This document shows positions 9,714 to 19,484 of a stretch of 64,000 bases of DNA, piece by piece (within the stretch, counting starts at the first letter, position 1; each line of letters starts with the position of its first letter). The notes under the pieces were generated by a model, which did no database searches, was not told where the DNA came from, and saw only the letters and a program-made list of their open reading frames with translations. Source of the stretch: PVC group bacterium (GTDB taxonomy: Bacteria; Verrucomicrobiota; Kiritimatiellia; CAIKKV01); the NCBI GenBank assembly GCA_945898015.1, contig CAMDGM010000008.1, forward strand, positions 39,766 through 103,765. The letters are read 5' to 3'. Position numbers and translations under genes: made by a program.

Positions 9714-10565
9714 ATGACTGTCTCCATTATCATGCGATCGAAGAACGAAATGCCGTACGCCGTCACGGCCTTGGAACAACTGGCCCGCCAGACCTGGAAG
9801 GACTACACGCTCTACAATGTGGACTCCGGTTCGAAGGACGGAACCGTGGAAACGGTGCGGCGGGTCAACCCGGACCGCCTGACCGAAATCCCGGCCAAAG
9901 CCTATATTCCCGGCAAAGTGCTGAACGACATGATTGCGCGCACCCGCGATGACTTGATCGTCTTTCTCAATGCCGATGCCATTCCCCTCAATGAATTCTG
10001 GCTGGAGCGGCTGATCCGGCCCATCCTGGACGGAACGGCGGACGCAACCATGAGCAAGCAGCATGCGCGTCCGGAGGCCCGCTTCATCGTGGACTACGAC
10101 TACCGGCGCGCCTACGATCCCCGGAACCTCAAAGCGGAAAACGAGGATTTCTTCTCGGCCGTGGCCTGCGCCTTCCGGCGCTCCTGGTGGGATCGCGTCA
10201 AATTCCCCGAATCCGGCTACGCCGAAGACCTGGCCTGGGCAAAAGAATGCCGCGAGCTCGGGGCAACCTTCAAGCTGGTCCTGGACTCGGAAGTGGAGCA
10301 TTCCCACAACTACACGCTCAAGGAGCTTTACCGGAAAAAGTTCCGGCACGGGCAGACCTATCATCGGATATATCACCAGCAGCCGCGCCGGGGCGCCCAA
10401 ACGCGGGCCTGCGTCCGCGAACTCCTCCGCGACGTCCTCTACGCGTGCCGGCGGCTCAAGCCCTGGACGATCCCCTACAACCTCGCGTACCGGATCATTA
10501 TTCACACCGCCATTCATCAGGGGCTCCAGGAAGCCTCCGGCAAAACCCGGCCTCCGTCACGGTAA
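9714..10565 (+). CDS. Glycosyltransferase family 2 (rhamnosyltransferase-like)
   Basis: SIIMRSKNEMPYAVTALEQLARQTWKDYTLYNVDSGSKDGTVE; ...EDLAWAKECRELGATFKLVLDSEVEHSHNYTLKELYRKKFRHG. Confidence 0.9.
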   Translation: MTVSIIMRSKNEMPYAVTALEQLARQTWKDYTLYNVDSGSKDGTVETVRRVNPDRLTEIPAKAYIPGKVLNDMIARTRDDLIVFLNADAIPLNEFWLERLIRPILDGTADATMSKQHARPEARFIVDYDYRRAYDPRNLKAENEDFFSAVACAFRRSWWDRVKFPESGYAEDLAWAKECRELGATFKLVLDSEVEHSHNYTLKELYRKKFRHGQTYHRIYHQQPRRGAQTRACVRELLRDVLYACRRLKPWTIPYNLAYRIIIHTAIHQGLQEASGKTRPPSR

Positions 10566-10586
10566 CGCCGGCGGAAGAGAAATCCT

Positions 10587-11720
10587 ATGGGCAAGTATTC
10601 CATCCGAGGCTCCGCCGCATTCGATGCGCGCCTGGACCTGGATTTTTCCGCCATCGCGCGCGCGTTGGCGGAGTCGCCGGACGCCGCGTCATTCCGCGCC
10701 CTCGTGCTGATTGGCGGCTATGGCCGCGGCGAAGGCACGCCCCGGATTGTCGATGGCCGTGAAGTCCCCTTCAACGACTACGACTTCGTAGTCGTCTCCG
10801 ACGCCATGTCCCGCCGGCGCAGGGCCTGCGTCCAGGCCGGCCTCCGCCGCCTGGAGCAGCGCTTGACACAGGAGCTGGCGCTGCCGATCGACCTGTGCCT
10901 CTACCCGGACAACGCCCTGCCGCGCGCCGAATTCTCCATGCTCAACTACGAGATGAAATACGGCCACACCGTCGTCTGGGGGGATCCGCGAATCCTGGAC
11001 CGCCTGCCGGCCTATCCCCACGCCGGCATTCCCCTTTCCGAGGGCACCCGACTCCTCCTCAATCGCGGAAAACTGCTTCTGGATGTGCGCCGAGCCAGGC
11101 GATCCGGCCGACCGCTGACCGACGACGACCGGCTGCGATTCGTCAAATTCACGGGCAAAGCCTGGCTGGCGTTCGGGGACTGCGCCCTGCTCCTGAGCCA
11201 CACCTACGACCTGCGCTATGCGGTCAAGAAAGAGCGCATTGTCCGCTGCGCAACCTCCGATGCGCCGGATCCCGCCTTCCTGATCGACGGCTACCGCCGG
11301 GCCATTGCGCTCAAGGAGTGGGGGGATTATTCGTTCCTCGACGGCTACGACTGGGCCTCCGAATACGAGCGGGTGCGCCGGTATTACGTGCGGTTCTTCC
11401 GCTGGTATGAAAGCAAGCGATTGAATGCGGAGGCCGGGGACACCGCCGCCTACGCCGCGGCGCTGGCCCGGGGCCCCCGGGAATGCTCCCGGCTCAAAGC
11501 CGCCATTCAAAACCTGCAGGCCTTCGGCGCCCGCGCCCTCCACAGCGGCGCGGCGTTGCTGCGGTCCCACCCGCGCACCCGGCTCTATCTCGCCCTGCCG
11601 CTCCTGCTCGGCGACGATCCCGTCCCGCCGGCCGGACTGTGCCGTCTTCTCGGCGCGCCCGCCGGGGATCTCGAAACCGCGGAACGCCAATTTTACGACT
11701 TACAGAAGAGGTTCTCGTGA
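10587..11720 (+). CDS. Nucleotidyltransferase-fold protein
   Basis: FRALVLIGGYGRGEGTPRIVDGREVPFNDYDFVVVSD resembles a Pol-beta-type NT motif (GGxGRGEG...NDYDF). Confidence 0.7.
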   Translation: MGKYSIRGSAAFDARLDLDFSAIARALAESPDAASFRALVLIGGYGRGEGTPRIVDGREVPFNDYDFVVVSDAMSRRRRACVQAGLRRLEQRLTQELALPIDLCLYPDNALPRAEFSMLNYEMKYGHTVVWGDPRILDRLPAYPHAGIPLSEGTRLLLNRGKLLLDVRRARRSGRPLTDDDRLRFVKFTGKAWLAFGDCALLLSHTYDLRYAVKKERIVRCATSDAPDPAFLIDGYRRAIALKEWGDYSFLDGYDWASEYERVRRYYVRFFRWYESKRLNAEAGDTAAYAAALARGPRECSRLKAAIQNLQAFGARALHSGAALLRSHPRTRLYLALPLLLGDDPVPPAGLCRLLGAPAGDLETAERQFYDLQKRFS

Positions 11721-12886
11721 AGAAACCCCGGGTGGCGCTTTTCATTTTCATCGACGCTTTCGGCTGGGAAGTCTACCAGCGAAACCGGTTCTTCCTCGAC
11801 GGACTGGTTCAGGACTCCAAGCGGCTGGAAACCATCCTGGGCTACTCGTCCGCCTGCGATCCCTCCATCATTTCCGGTCTCCTGCCCAGCGAGCACCGGA
11901 TGTGGTCGTCGTTCTATTATTCGCCATCCACCTGCCCCTACCGCTGGCTGCGCCACCTGCGCTGGCTGCCCGATTCGTTCTTCAGCCGGGGGCGCGTGCG
12001 CTACTGGATGAGCAAATGGATCAAAAAGCTCCATGGCTTTACCGGCTATTTCATGATCTACAGCGTCCCCTTCAAGGTCCTGCCCTATTTCGACTACTCG
12101 GAAAAACGCAGCATCTGGCGGGAAGGCCTGGTGCGCGGCACAACTCTCTTCAACCGGCTCGACCGCCAGGGCATCCCCTACTATGTCCATGCCAGCGGCA
12201 CGTCCGACGAGGCCCGATTCGCCGCGCTGCGTGATGACCTGCGGCGGGGCGCCATCGACTTCGCCTACCTCTCGCTGGGCCGGCTGGATGCCCTGATGCA
12301 TAAAATCGGCAATTCCGGCCCGCCGGTCTCGGAGCTCCTGCGCGACTATGACCGGCAAATCCGGGACACTCTCGCCACGGCCGAGGCGGCGTACGAGCAG
12401 GTCTCCTGGTACGTCTTCACCGACCACGGCATGCACAACACCACGGGCCGGTATGACCTGATCGCCGATGTGGAGAAGCTGGGCCTCGTCTATGGCACGG
12501 ACTATGTGGCCTTCTATGACGCCACCATGGGCCGGTTCTGGACGCTCACCGACAAGGCCCGCGCCGCGCTCCCCCGCCTGCTGGCCTCCCACCCGCAGGG
12601 CCGGCTGTTGAGCGACGAGGAGCTCCGCGAACTGGGCGTATTCTTTGACGACCGCCTGTACGGCGATCTCATTTTCCTCATGAACTCGGCCGTCCAGCTG
12701 GTGCCGAGCTACATGGGAAGCGCCCAAATGCCCGGCATCCACGGATTCCATCCCCACGACCCGGATTCCTACGCCTCCATCCTGAGCAACCGCCCCCTCC
12801 CGGACTCGCTGAAACGGATTCACGAGATCTACGGGCTCATGGAGCGGGAATTGCCGGGGCTGGATTCGCCCGCCGCCAGGACATAG
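11717..12886 (+). CDS. Alkaline-phosphatase-superfamily (type I phosphodiesterase/nucleotide pyrophosphatase-like) protein
   Basis: GTG 11717 overlaps the previous stop; LFIFIDAFGWEVYQRNRF, SSACDPSIISGLLPSEH, YVFTDHGMHNTTGRYD metal-site motifs. Confidence 0.75.
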   Translation: MKKPRVALFIFIDAFGWEVYQRNRFFLDGLVQDSKRLETILGYSSACDPSIISGLLPSEHRMWSSFYYSPSTCPYRWLRHLRWLPDSFFSRGRVRYWMSKWIKKLHGFTGYFMIYSVPFKVLPYFDYSEKRSIWREGLVRGTTLFNRLDRQGIPYYVHASGTSDEARFAALRDDLRRGAIDFAYLSLGRLDALMHKIGNSGPPVSELLRDYDRQIRDTLATAEAAYEQVSWYVFTDHGMHNTTGRYDLIADVEKLGLVYGTDYVAFYDATMGRFWTLTDKARAALPRLLASHPQGRLLSDEELRELGVFFDDRLYGDLIFLMNSAVQLVPSYMGSAQMPGIHGFHPHDPDSYASILSNRPLPDSLKRIHEIYGLMERELPGLDSPAART

Positions 12887-13947
12887 GACTTCGTATCCTT
12901 CCAAATCCCCTTGAGCTGACCGCTTTTGAGGCGGCGATTGGCCGCCACCAGGATCACGACATCCATCAGGAAAGCGGCCACCGCCACGGGTAGCTTGGCC
13001 AGCGCCTGGAGAGGCGACAGGTTCCGCAATCTCGCAAATCGGACCGCGAACGCGCCGGGATACAGGACCCACCACCCGCCCTGCTTCACGCGCTCCCGGA
13101 TCAACGCCCGGTACCAGTCAGGATCTCGCGCGTTGTTCTCGGCGATGATCTGCCCCGCGTCTTTTTCCCCGGCCCGGGCGGACAGGTAGTCCCGAAGATA
13201 GACATAAATGGCATGCGCCACCTGCTGGCGGCGCTGATTGTTGAAAATATCCACCAGGCTCGTATACGACTCGAACACATGCGAGGCGTTCGGGGCGCGG
13301 ATGATCCGGCGGTTGTCGGAGGGGCGGGTGAACTGATCCGTGCACACCATGTGCTTGATGAAGCCGTCTTCCACAATCAGGCCGGGCGGCATGTGGATCT
13401 GCCGCAGCGCCGGCCCGCGGGCGACGTAGAGCTGCCCCGTCAGCTGCGCCGGAGCCGCCTGAGTCATCTGCCCGACGCCAATCGAGATACGGTCGAAAAT
13501 CGTTTTCCGGCTTTTGAACAGCACGTGTTTTTGAGGCAAATCCGTGGCGATCACGGCGTGCGCGTCCTGCTCCAGCGCCGCCAGCATGTTTTTCAGGGTG
13601 TCGGGATGAGTAAACCGGATGTCGGCGTCCATCAGGAAAATATAATCGGCCGCCGGATCACTGAACCGGTGCACGAACTGGTTCCACGCATTCGCCTTGC
13701 CGGGCTCCGCCAGCGCGATCACGCTCCAGGCGAACCGGTCGGGCGGCAGCTCCGCCGCGCCGGCCTGCAAGACTTCACCGGCAACACGCTCCGTCGGGTC
13801 CGAGCACCCATTGGGCACCACCACGATCTCCAGCCGGCGGGTGCTGCCTCCCAACTCCCGGACGAGGCTCTGCGCCAGCAACGACCGGAGCGTGGCGCCG
13901 ATCACTTCCGCTTCATTCCAGGCCATGATTCCAATGCTGATGATCAT
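12829..13947 (-). CDS. Glycosyltransferase family 2
   Basis: MIISIGIMAWNEAEVIGATLRSLLAQ, DYIFLMDADIRFTHPDTLKNML; 3' end overlaps the convergent gene by 58 bp. Confidence 0.85.
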   Translation of the reverse strand: MIISIGIMAWNEAEVIGATLRSLLAQSLVRELGGSTRRLEIVVVPNGCSDPTERVAGEVLQAGAAELPPDRFAWSVIALAEPGKANAWNQFVHRFSDPAADYIFLMDADIRFTHPDTLKNMLAALEQDAHAVIATDLPQKHVLFKSRKTIFDRISIGVGQMTQAAPAQLTGQLYVARGPALRQIHMPPGLIVEDGFIKHMVCTDQFTRPSDNRRIIRAPNASHVFESYTSLVDIFNNQRRQQVAHAIYVYLRDYLSARAGEKDAGQIIAENNARDPDWYRALIRERVKQGGWWVLYPGAFAVRFARLRNLSPLQALAKLPVAVAAFLMDVVILVAANRRLKSGQLKGIWKDTKSYVLAAGESSPGNSRSMSP

Positions 13948-14019
13948 GCGCGTCACTCCTTGCCACATCGAACCTTAGCCTCTATCATTCCCGGTGGTCA
14001 ATGGCAATGTGGGGGTTCG

Positions 14020-16566
14020 ATGCGGTATCCGTGCACCTGGGCATTCTTCCTCGGCCTTTGTTCAATAACGGCAACGCCCTCCCGGGGCGCCACGCACATT
14101 GACCGTCTCTGGGTCCTTTCTCCGCAATGGCTGGTCGTGGCCAATGACTACATGGAGGAAACGGATCAGCGGATCTATGAGTCGAACCGGCCCCGTTTCG
14201 ATCGTTTCCTGAAGGCGCAGCTGGCGCTGGAGCAGAACGGGAACCCCGACTGGACACGCCTCAAGCAAAGGCAGGCCGACTGGCGGCGAGGCTACGCCCG
14301 ATTCAGCCTTCAGCCCCAGTGGATGAAGGACCCCTCTGCCTTCATGATCGACAGCACGAACGACCCCTCGTACGCCTCCGCCGCCGCGCCCCTGGCTGTC
14401 GTCCCCTGGGTTCAGGTCCAGGGGGACCGGGCCACATCCAGCCAGTCGCCCTTGCGCGGATGCTATGACTTTGAGGTGGGCCATTATGCCTTTCTGCAGC
14501 TGCCACACGGATTGACCACCGGCGCAACCTACCGGGTGCGGCAAAAAGACGGACGGGAAAGCCAATTCCTGTTTGACGACGCCCGGCTCATCACGCCAGC
14601 CATCAAAGTCAACCAGATGGGCTACCGGCCGGATGCGCCGGAGAAATACGCCTACCTCGGCGGCTGGATCCCCGGCCAGGGCCCGGTCGATTACCAGCTG
14701 TTTCGCCGCTTTGACTTATGCCGGGAGGAAGACGGCGGCGTCCTCTTCAGCGGGGTCATCGAACGCCGCGCAATGGAATCCGAAACACGCACCGCCAAGG
14801 GGGAAAGCTATTCGGGCGAGGATGTCTGGCAGCTGGATTTCAGCCGCTTTACAAACAGCGGCTCGGTCTATCTCCGCGTGCCCGGACTGGGCCGGTCATG
14901 GCCCTTTCAAATCAGAGCCACAGTCTATGGCGAGGCCTTCTACACGGCCGCACGGGCCTTTTACCACCAGCGCTGCGGCTCCGCCCTGAGTCGCCCCTGG
15001 ACCGCGTGGGAACGCGGACGCTGCCACCCGCCGCCCGTGGGCGCCTGCCGCCTGCCCGGCAACGGCGGCGCGATCTGGTCCGATGCCGCCGGTCGCCGCC
15101 CAGACGGGGCGGACGACCTCGATTTTGCCGTCATCCAGGCCACCGCCGAACGCCCGCCGACGCTGGACATCTGGGGCGGCTGGCATGACGCCGCCGATTA
15201 CGACCGGCGACAGAGCCACCACGAGGCGGCCTGGGATCTGATGGGCCTTTACGAGTTCAATCCCGCCGCCTTTGCCGACGGCCAATTGAACCTGCCGGAA
15301 AGCGGCAACGGAATTCCGGATTTGCTCGACGAGGTGATATACGGGATTTCCGTCTGGAAGCGCGCCCAGCGCCCGGACGGCGCCGTCTGCGGGCGGATCG
15401 AGACGCCAGGCCACCCCGCCCATCCGGGCATGCCGGACCGGGATACAGCAACCTTCTTCAAAGGCCTGGAGACTCGCGAGAGCACCATGACCTACGCCGC
15501 ATCCGCCGCCCAATTGGCCCGCTTGCTTAAGCCCTACGACGCCACCAGCGCCGCCTCCTTTTTGCAATCCGCCCAACGCGCCTATGCCTGGGCCATGCGA
15601 ATCGATCCCCCCACCAACCAGATCACCGTCACCGTGTCGCTCAAGGACAAGGCCACCGGACGACTCACACCCCGGACCTTGACCTGGAGCGAACCGGCGG
15701 ACGCCCACAACTGGCCGGGCCTGCAGGCGGCCCTTCACCTCTATCAGGCCACCAGCAATGCCGTTTACCTGGCCGACGTCGAAAACCGGTTTGCGCCTTT
15801 CGTCTTGCGCTACTTTACCGCTTATCCCCATTACCTTCACTCCACCTGGGGCCTCTTCACGCTCGCCCACGGGAACTGGCCGGCGCTAATGCAGGATCTG
15901 TCCAAGGCAGCCCGACAGGCCCTGATCACCCAGGCGGACACCGTCTTAAGCTGGCAGGCCCGGACCCCTTACCGGCACCCCTGGAGCGCCGACAAAAGCC
16001 GCCGATGGGGCTTTGCGCTGGCGCCCACCTGGGCGCGGTATTCGATTTTGGCCTGGAATCTAACCGGCGAACCCCGGTACCGCTCATCGGCATTATTGAG
16101 TGCGGACTTCCATCTTGGCTGCAACGCCCTCGGCATGGCGCAAACCACCGGATTGGGTAGCGTTTATCCCGGCGCGGTTCAGGACGCGGAAACCCGGTCC
16201 GACGGACTGGCCGATCCGGTTCCGGGACTGACGCCCTACGGCGTGGTGTCCGTGCCCCGCCACGTCCAGCAGGAGGTGTATGGCCTGGATGTCCCTGACG
16301 AACGGGATCGGGAAAAATCAACCCGGCTCTGGTTCCTGCCGCCCCCGTTCGACCGGCTCGACCCGCCGATCCCCCTGTGGCGCCAGGTGGGCCCCAGCGG
16401 AAAACACGATCCCTTGAACAACGAATTCACGGTCCAGGAAACATTAAGCCCGACGGCGTTCCTGTTTGGCGCGCTGATGGAGCCGGGCTGGATGCCCCCG
16501 ACGGCGCTGCTGAGACGGGAACCGGTGCCGAGAGAAGAGCTCGGAAGCTGGTTATACCCGCCCTAA
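14020..16566 (+). CDS. Glycoside hydrolase family 9 protein with N-terminal Ig-like (CelD_N-type) domain, secreted
   Basis: Signal-like N-term MRYPCTWAFFLGLCSITATPSRGA; ITPAIKVNQMGYRPDAPEKYAYLGG (Ig-like); DIWGGWHDAADYDR and ESGNGIPDLLDEVIYGISVWKRAQRPDGAV GH9 motifs. Confidence 0.85.
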   Translation: MRYPCTWAFFLGLCSITATPSRGATHIDRLWVLSPQWLVVANDYMEETDQRIYESNRPRFDRFLKAQLALEQNGNPDWTRLKQRQADWRRGYARFSLQPQWMKDPSAFMIDSTNDPSYASAAAPLAVVPWVQVQGDRATSSQSPLRGCYDFEVGHYAFLQLPHGLTTGATYRVRQKDGRESQFLFDDARLITPAIKVNQMGYRPDAPEKYAYLGGWIPGQGPVDYQLFRRFDLCREEDGGVLFSGVIERRAMESETRTAKGESYSGEDVWQLDFSRFTNSGSVYLRVPGLGRSWPFQIRATVYGEAFYTAARAFYHQRCGSALSRPWTAWERGRCHPPPVGACRLPGNGGAIWSDAAGRRPDGADDLDFAVIQATAERPPTLDIWGGWHDAADYDRRQSHHEAAWDLMGLYEFNPAAFADGQLNLPESGNGIPDLLDEVIYGISVWKRAQRPDGAVCGRIETPGHPAHPGMPDRDTATFFKGLETRESTMTYAASAAQLARLLKPYDATSAASFLQSAQRAYAWAMRIDPPTNQITVTVSLKDKATGRLTPRTLTWSEPADAHNWPGLQAALHLYQATSNAVYLADVENRFAPFVLRYFTAYPHYLHSTWGLFTLAHGNWPALMQDLSKAARQALITQADTVLSWQARTPYRHPWSADKSRRWGFALAPTWARYSILAWNLTGEPRYRSSALLSADFHLGCNALGMAQTTGLGSVYPGAVQDAETRSDGLADPVPGLTPYGVVSVPRHVQQEVYGLDVPDERDREKSTRLWFLPPPFDRLDPPIPLWRQVGPSGKHDPLNNEFTVQETLSPTAFLFGALMEPGWMPPTALLRREPVPREELGSWLYPP

Positions 16567-17255
16567 TGCATCCCCGAATGGCTCCAGTTCGGGAAAAAGT
16601 CGATCCCCAGGGCGGATTTCAATGCATAGAGGAGCACAAACACCAGCAACCCCAGCAGGAGCGCGCCAAACAGCACGCCCAACAGCCCCACCGCAGAAAA
16701 CGCCAGGATCTTGGAAGGCGATTCGCGAAACGAAGCCGATCGCGACATCAACTTGCTCAGGGATGAGCGCAAATCCGCATTCTCTTTCCCCAGTCGGGCA
16801 TGCCGGTCCGCTGACTCGTAGGTGCGCAAGGCATCATCTACCGCGTTCTGCAATTCCTCGACGCGAAAGGGTTTCACGATATACCGGAACACGCCGCTCT
16901 GATTGATGGCGTCCAGCATCATGTCAGGGCGGGCATAGCCGGTGATCAAAAGGCGGGGGATCAGCGGATGGCTTTGCCGGATCCGCAACAGAAAAGAGAG
17001 CCCGTTTTCCCCGGGCATCATGTGGTCGCACAGGATGGCGTGAACCGGCCGCGCCCGGAGAACCGCATCCGCCTCCTGCGTGTTGTTCACGCAAACCACC
17101 TGATACTGGAAACGGAGGATATCCCGGATCAGGTTGAGCATGTCTCGTTCGTCATCGATCACCAGAACGGTCTTCTGATTCCGGATCGGCCCGGACCCGC
17201 GTTCTCCGGGACAGGGGGGCACGCGACCATCATCGTTGGCGGGAACAGGCGTCAT
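16563..17255 (-). CDS. Response regulator receiver protein with C-terminal transmembrane helix
   Basis: TVLVIDDERDMLNLIRDIL, ILCDHMMPGENG, YIVKPF REC motifs; C-term ILAFSAVGLLGVLFGALLLGLLVFVLLYAL hydrophobic segment. Confidence 0.85.
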   Translation of the reverse strand: MTPVPANDDGRVPPCPGERGSGPIRNQKTVLVIDDERDMLNLIRDILRFQYQVVCVNNTQEADAVLRARPVHAILCDHMMPGENGLSFLLRIRQSHPLIPRLLITGYARPDMMLDAINQSGVFRYIVKPFRVEELQNAVDDALRTYESADRHARLGKENADLRSSLSKLMSRSASFRESPSKILAFSAVGLLGVLFGALLLGLLVFVLLYALKSALGIDFFPNWSHSGMH

Positions 17256-17389
17256 GAAAATTACTTATAGCGCACAAACCAGGCCCTGAAAAGAATGAAG
17301 TGCGCGGCGTCGGCGCGGTCAACCGCTCGCCGCCATCCGGGACGTTTTTCTCCTTGCGGGACAGCCCCCGATCGTACGACACTCTTCCC

Positions 17390-18031
17390 ATGAAACGACC
17401 GCTCATCGTGGGAATTGCAGGGGGGTCCGGCTCCGGGAAAACAACCCTGGCCCACGGCTTGCGCGATTTGATGGCGGACGTGGACAGCGTGGTGATCTCG
17501 CAGGACCATTACTACTGGGGATTGCCGGAAGGCGTCTCGCCCGAGGCCTATAATTTCGACGATCCCGCCGCGCTGGACCTGGAAGGACTGGCGCTGGACC
17601 TGGCCGAACTGAAAGCCGGACACTCCATCAAAATACCCGCCTACGACTTCACCTCGCACCGCCGGGCGGCGGCCGTCCAGGCCGTCACCCCCCCCTCCCT
17701 GATCATCGTGGAAGGCCTCTTCCTTTTCACCCATCCCGCGCTGAGCGCCGTTTTCGATCTCCGCTTTTTCGTGGATGTGCCGTCGCCCGAACGGCTGCGG
17801 CGCCGGATGCTGCGGGACCAGCGAGAGCGCGGGCGGAACGCCGCGGAGATACGGGAGCAGTGGGATCGGCAAGTCGAGCCCATGTATGTCCGGCACATCC
17901 TTCCCGCGCGCCAGAACGCGGAGTTCGTGCTGAATCTTCCCCACCCCGACGACCTCGTCTATTGCGAGCAGATCGCAGCCCTGTGGAAAACGGTCGAAGA
18001 ACGCCTGCGCGCGAATCCCCGGACGGCCTAG
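17390..18031 (+). CDS. udk: Uridine kinase
   Basis: ATG 17390; IVGIAGGSGSGKTTLAHGL P-loop, SQDHYYWGLPE, FDDPAALDLEGL, IIVEGLFLF, RLRRRMLRDQRERGR. Confidence 0.9.
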   Translation: MKRPLIVGIAGGSGSGKTTLAHGLRDLMADVDSVVISQDHYYWGLPEGVSPEAYNFDDPAALDLEGLALDLAELKAGHSIKIPAYDFTSHRRAAAVQAVTPPSLIIVEGLFLFTHPALSAVFDLRFFVDVPSPERLRRRMLRDQRERGRNAAEIREQWDRQVEPMYVRHILPARQNAEFVLNLPHPDDLVYCEQIAALWKTVEERLRANPRTA

Positions 18032-18053
18032 CCGCCGCCCGACAGGAAGCCGG

Positions 18054-19484
18054 TCACCGGAGGCCGGCCGAGTCTCCGGCCAAGGCATCGAAAAACCGGC
18101 CGGCCAGCGTCTGGAAAAGGATGCGGCCATCCTCCGCCAGCGACCGATACCGCTCGTAATAGAGGCACTCCATGGGATCCACCGTTTCATCCCCGCGCGC
18201 GGCGCGCCGGGTGTGGTAACCGAGGGCCGCCGGAAAATACCGGCTCAACCGCTGACGGAGGGACGCGTCCCGTTCCGCATGCAACGGCGCCTGGCCGCAG
18301 AGCCAGAGGCGGCCAAACGCGGCACGCGCAATCAGCGGAAACAAATCCAACCCGAGGCCGGTGAACGCCCGCCCCAGACGCGATTGGAATTTCCACACCG
18401 TCCACACCGGAATCCGCACCGGCTTTCCTCCGGGCCCCAGCCGCTCCGACGGGTGATAGCCGCCGATTCCAAAAAATCGAACAGCCGGATACATCAACGC
18501 AAAGGGAATCCCCTGAACCATCATCAACACCACCGCGCCCGCCCACCCCGCCAACGCCCGCGCGACGTCGCCAATCCGGACGGGGGCGTCCAGTTGCGCC
18601 AGCAGCCAGGGCTCCGTGATCTCCACGGCCGCCCCGTCATCCGGGGATATGACCCGCGAGCCGCTGACAATCTTCCCCCGGAACTCCAGATTCCGCCCCA
18701 CATACACACCGTCCAGAACCACGCAGTCCGAAAGCTCGGTCTGCTGGTCGACGATCACATGATTGCCGATGACGGCATTCGGGCCGATGACCGCCATGGG
18801 ATGAATCCGGCAATCGTTGCCAATCGTCAGGGGCGGACGCAATTCAACAGACGGGGGAATCAGCACGTTGTACCCGATGGAGGCGCCGTCGTGGCTCAAA
18901 TACCCCGGCGACACATATCGCGCCCCCTCCCCCTTGACCAGGCTCATGTTCAGCTCGAAATAGGCCGCCACATCCCGGATCAGGAACGGATCCAGAGACA
19001 ACTCGGACCACGCCCGGAAGTCCGCCCCGCAACCCGCATCCAGCATCGACAGGACATCCGTTCCCGGTAGAGCAAGCAGGCACGCCGTCCGCGCCCCCGC
19101 CACAAGGCGGTAGGCGCCGCCTCCGGCGGGCGCCGGCCACGGCGGCTGGCTGAGACGATGGGGAAACACCGGGCCGCAGAGGTAAAGCAGGCCGTCCCTC
19201 CAGAGATCCGGAGCCCGGCGCAAATACGAGTCCGGATCCTCGATGGTCTTTAAAAAACCGTATTGGATGTTCAGACCCCAGCGACTGCCGTCGCCGCAAT
19301 ACGCCTCGACCTCATCGGCGCCGTCGCCGAGCACCACGCGGACCTCCTCCACATGAAGCTCGGCGGCCCACTCCAGCCAATACTCGATGAGGGGCTTCCC
19401 GCCGACCGGCGCCAGGCACCAGGCCCGCTCGCCGAGCGCCGTGCCGCAAGCCGAAACCACGCCTGTCTGGAAAACCGCCCTCAC
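18054..19484 (-). CDS. Three-part protein: degenerate nucleotidyltransferase domain, hexapeptide/left-handed beta-helix, degenerate polyprenyl-phosphate sugar transferase-like domain
   Basis: APVGGKPLIEYWLEWAAELHVEEVRVVLG (NTP_transferase-like); IGNDCRIHPMAVIGPNAVIGNHVIVDQQTEL hexapeptides; C-term PVRIPVWTVWKFQSRLGRAFTGLGLDLFPLIARAAFGRLWLCGQAPL...LYYERYRSLAEDGRILFQTL aligns by eye with bacterial sugar transferases. Confidence 0.75.
   Translation of the reverse strand: MRAVFQTGVVSACGTALGERAWCLAPVGGKPLIEYWLEWAAELHVEEVRVVLGDGADEVEAYCGDGSRWGLNIQYGFLKTIEDPDSYLRRAPDLWRDGLLYLCGPVFPHRLSQPPWPAPAGGGAYRLVAGARTACLLALPGTDVLSMLDAGCGADFRAWSELSLDPFLIRDVAAYFELNMSLVKGEGARYVSPGYLSHDGASIGYNVLIPPSVELRPPLTIGNDCRIHPMAVIGPNAVIGNHVIVDQQTELSDCVVLDGVYVGRNLEFRGKIVSGSRVISPDDGAAVEITEPWLLAQLDAPVRIGDVARALAGWAGAVVLMMVQGIPFALMYPAVRFFGIGGYHPSERLGPGGKPVRIPVWTVWKFQSRLGRAFTGLGLDLFPLIARAAFGRLWLCGQAPLHAERDASLRQRLSRYFPAALGYHTRRAARGDETVDPMECLYYERYRSLAEDGRILFQTLAGRFFDALAGDSAGLR

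Noticed and set aside
8814-10517. 567-aa minus-strand ORF
   Set aside because: Antisense to two glycosyltransferases with strong motifs; composition is shadow-like.
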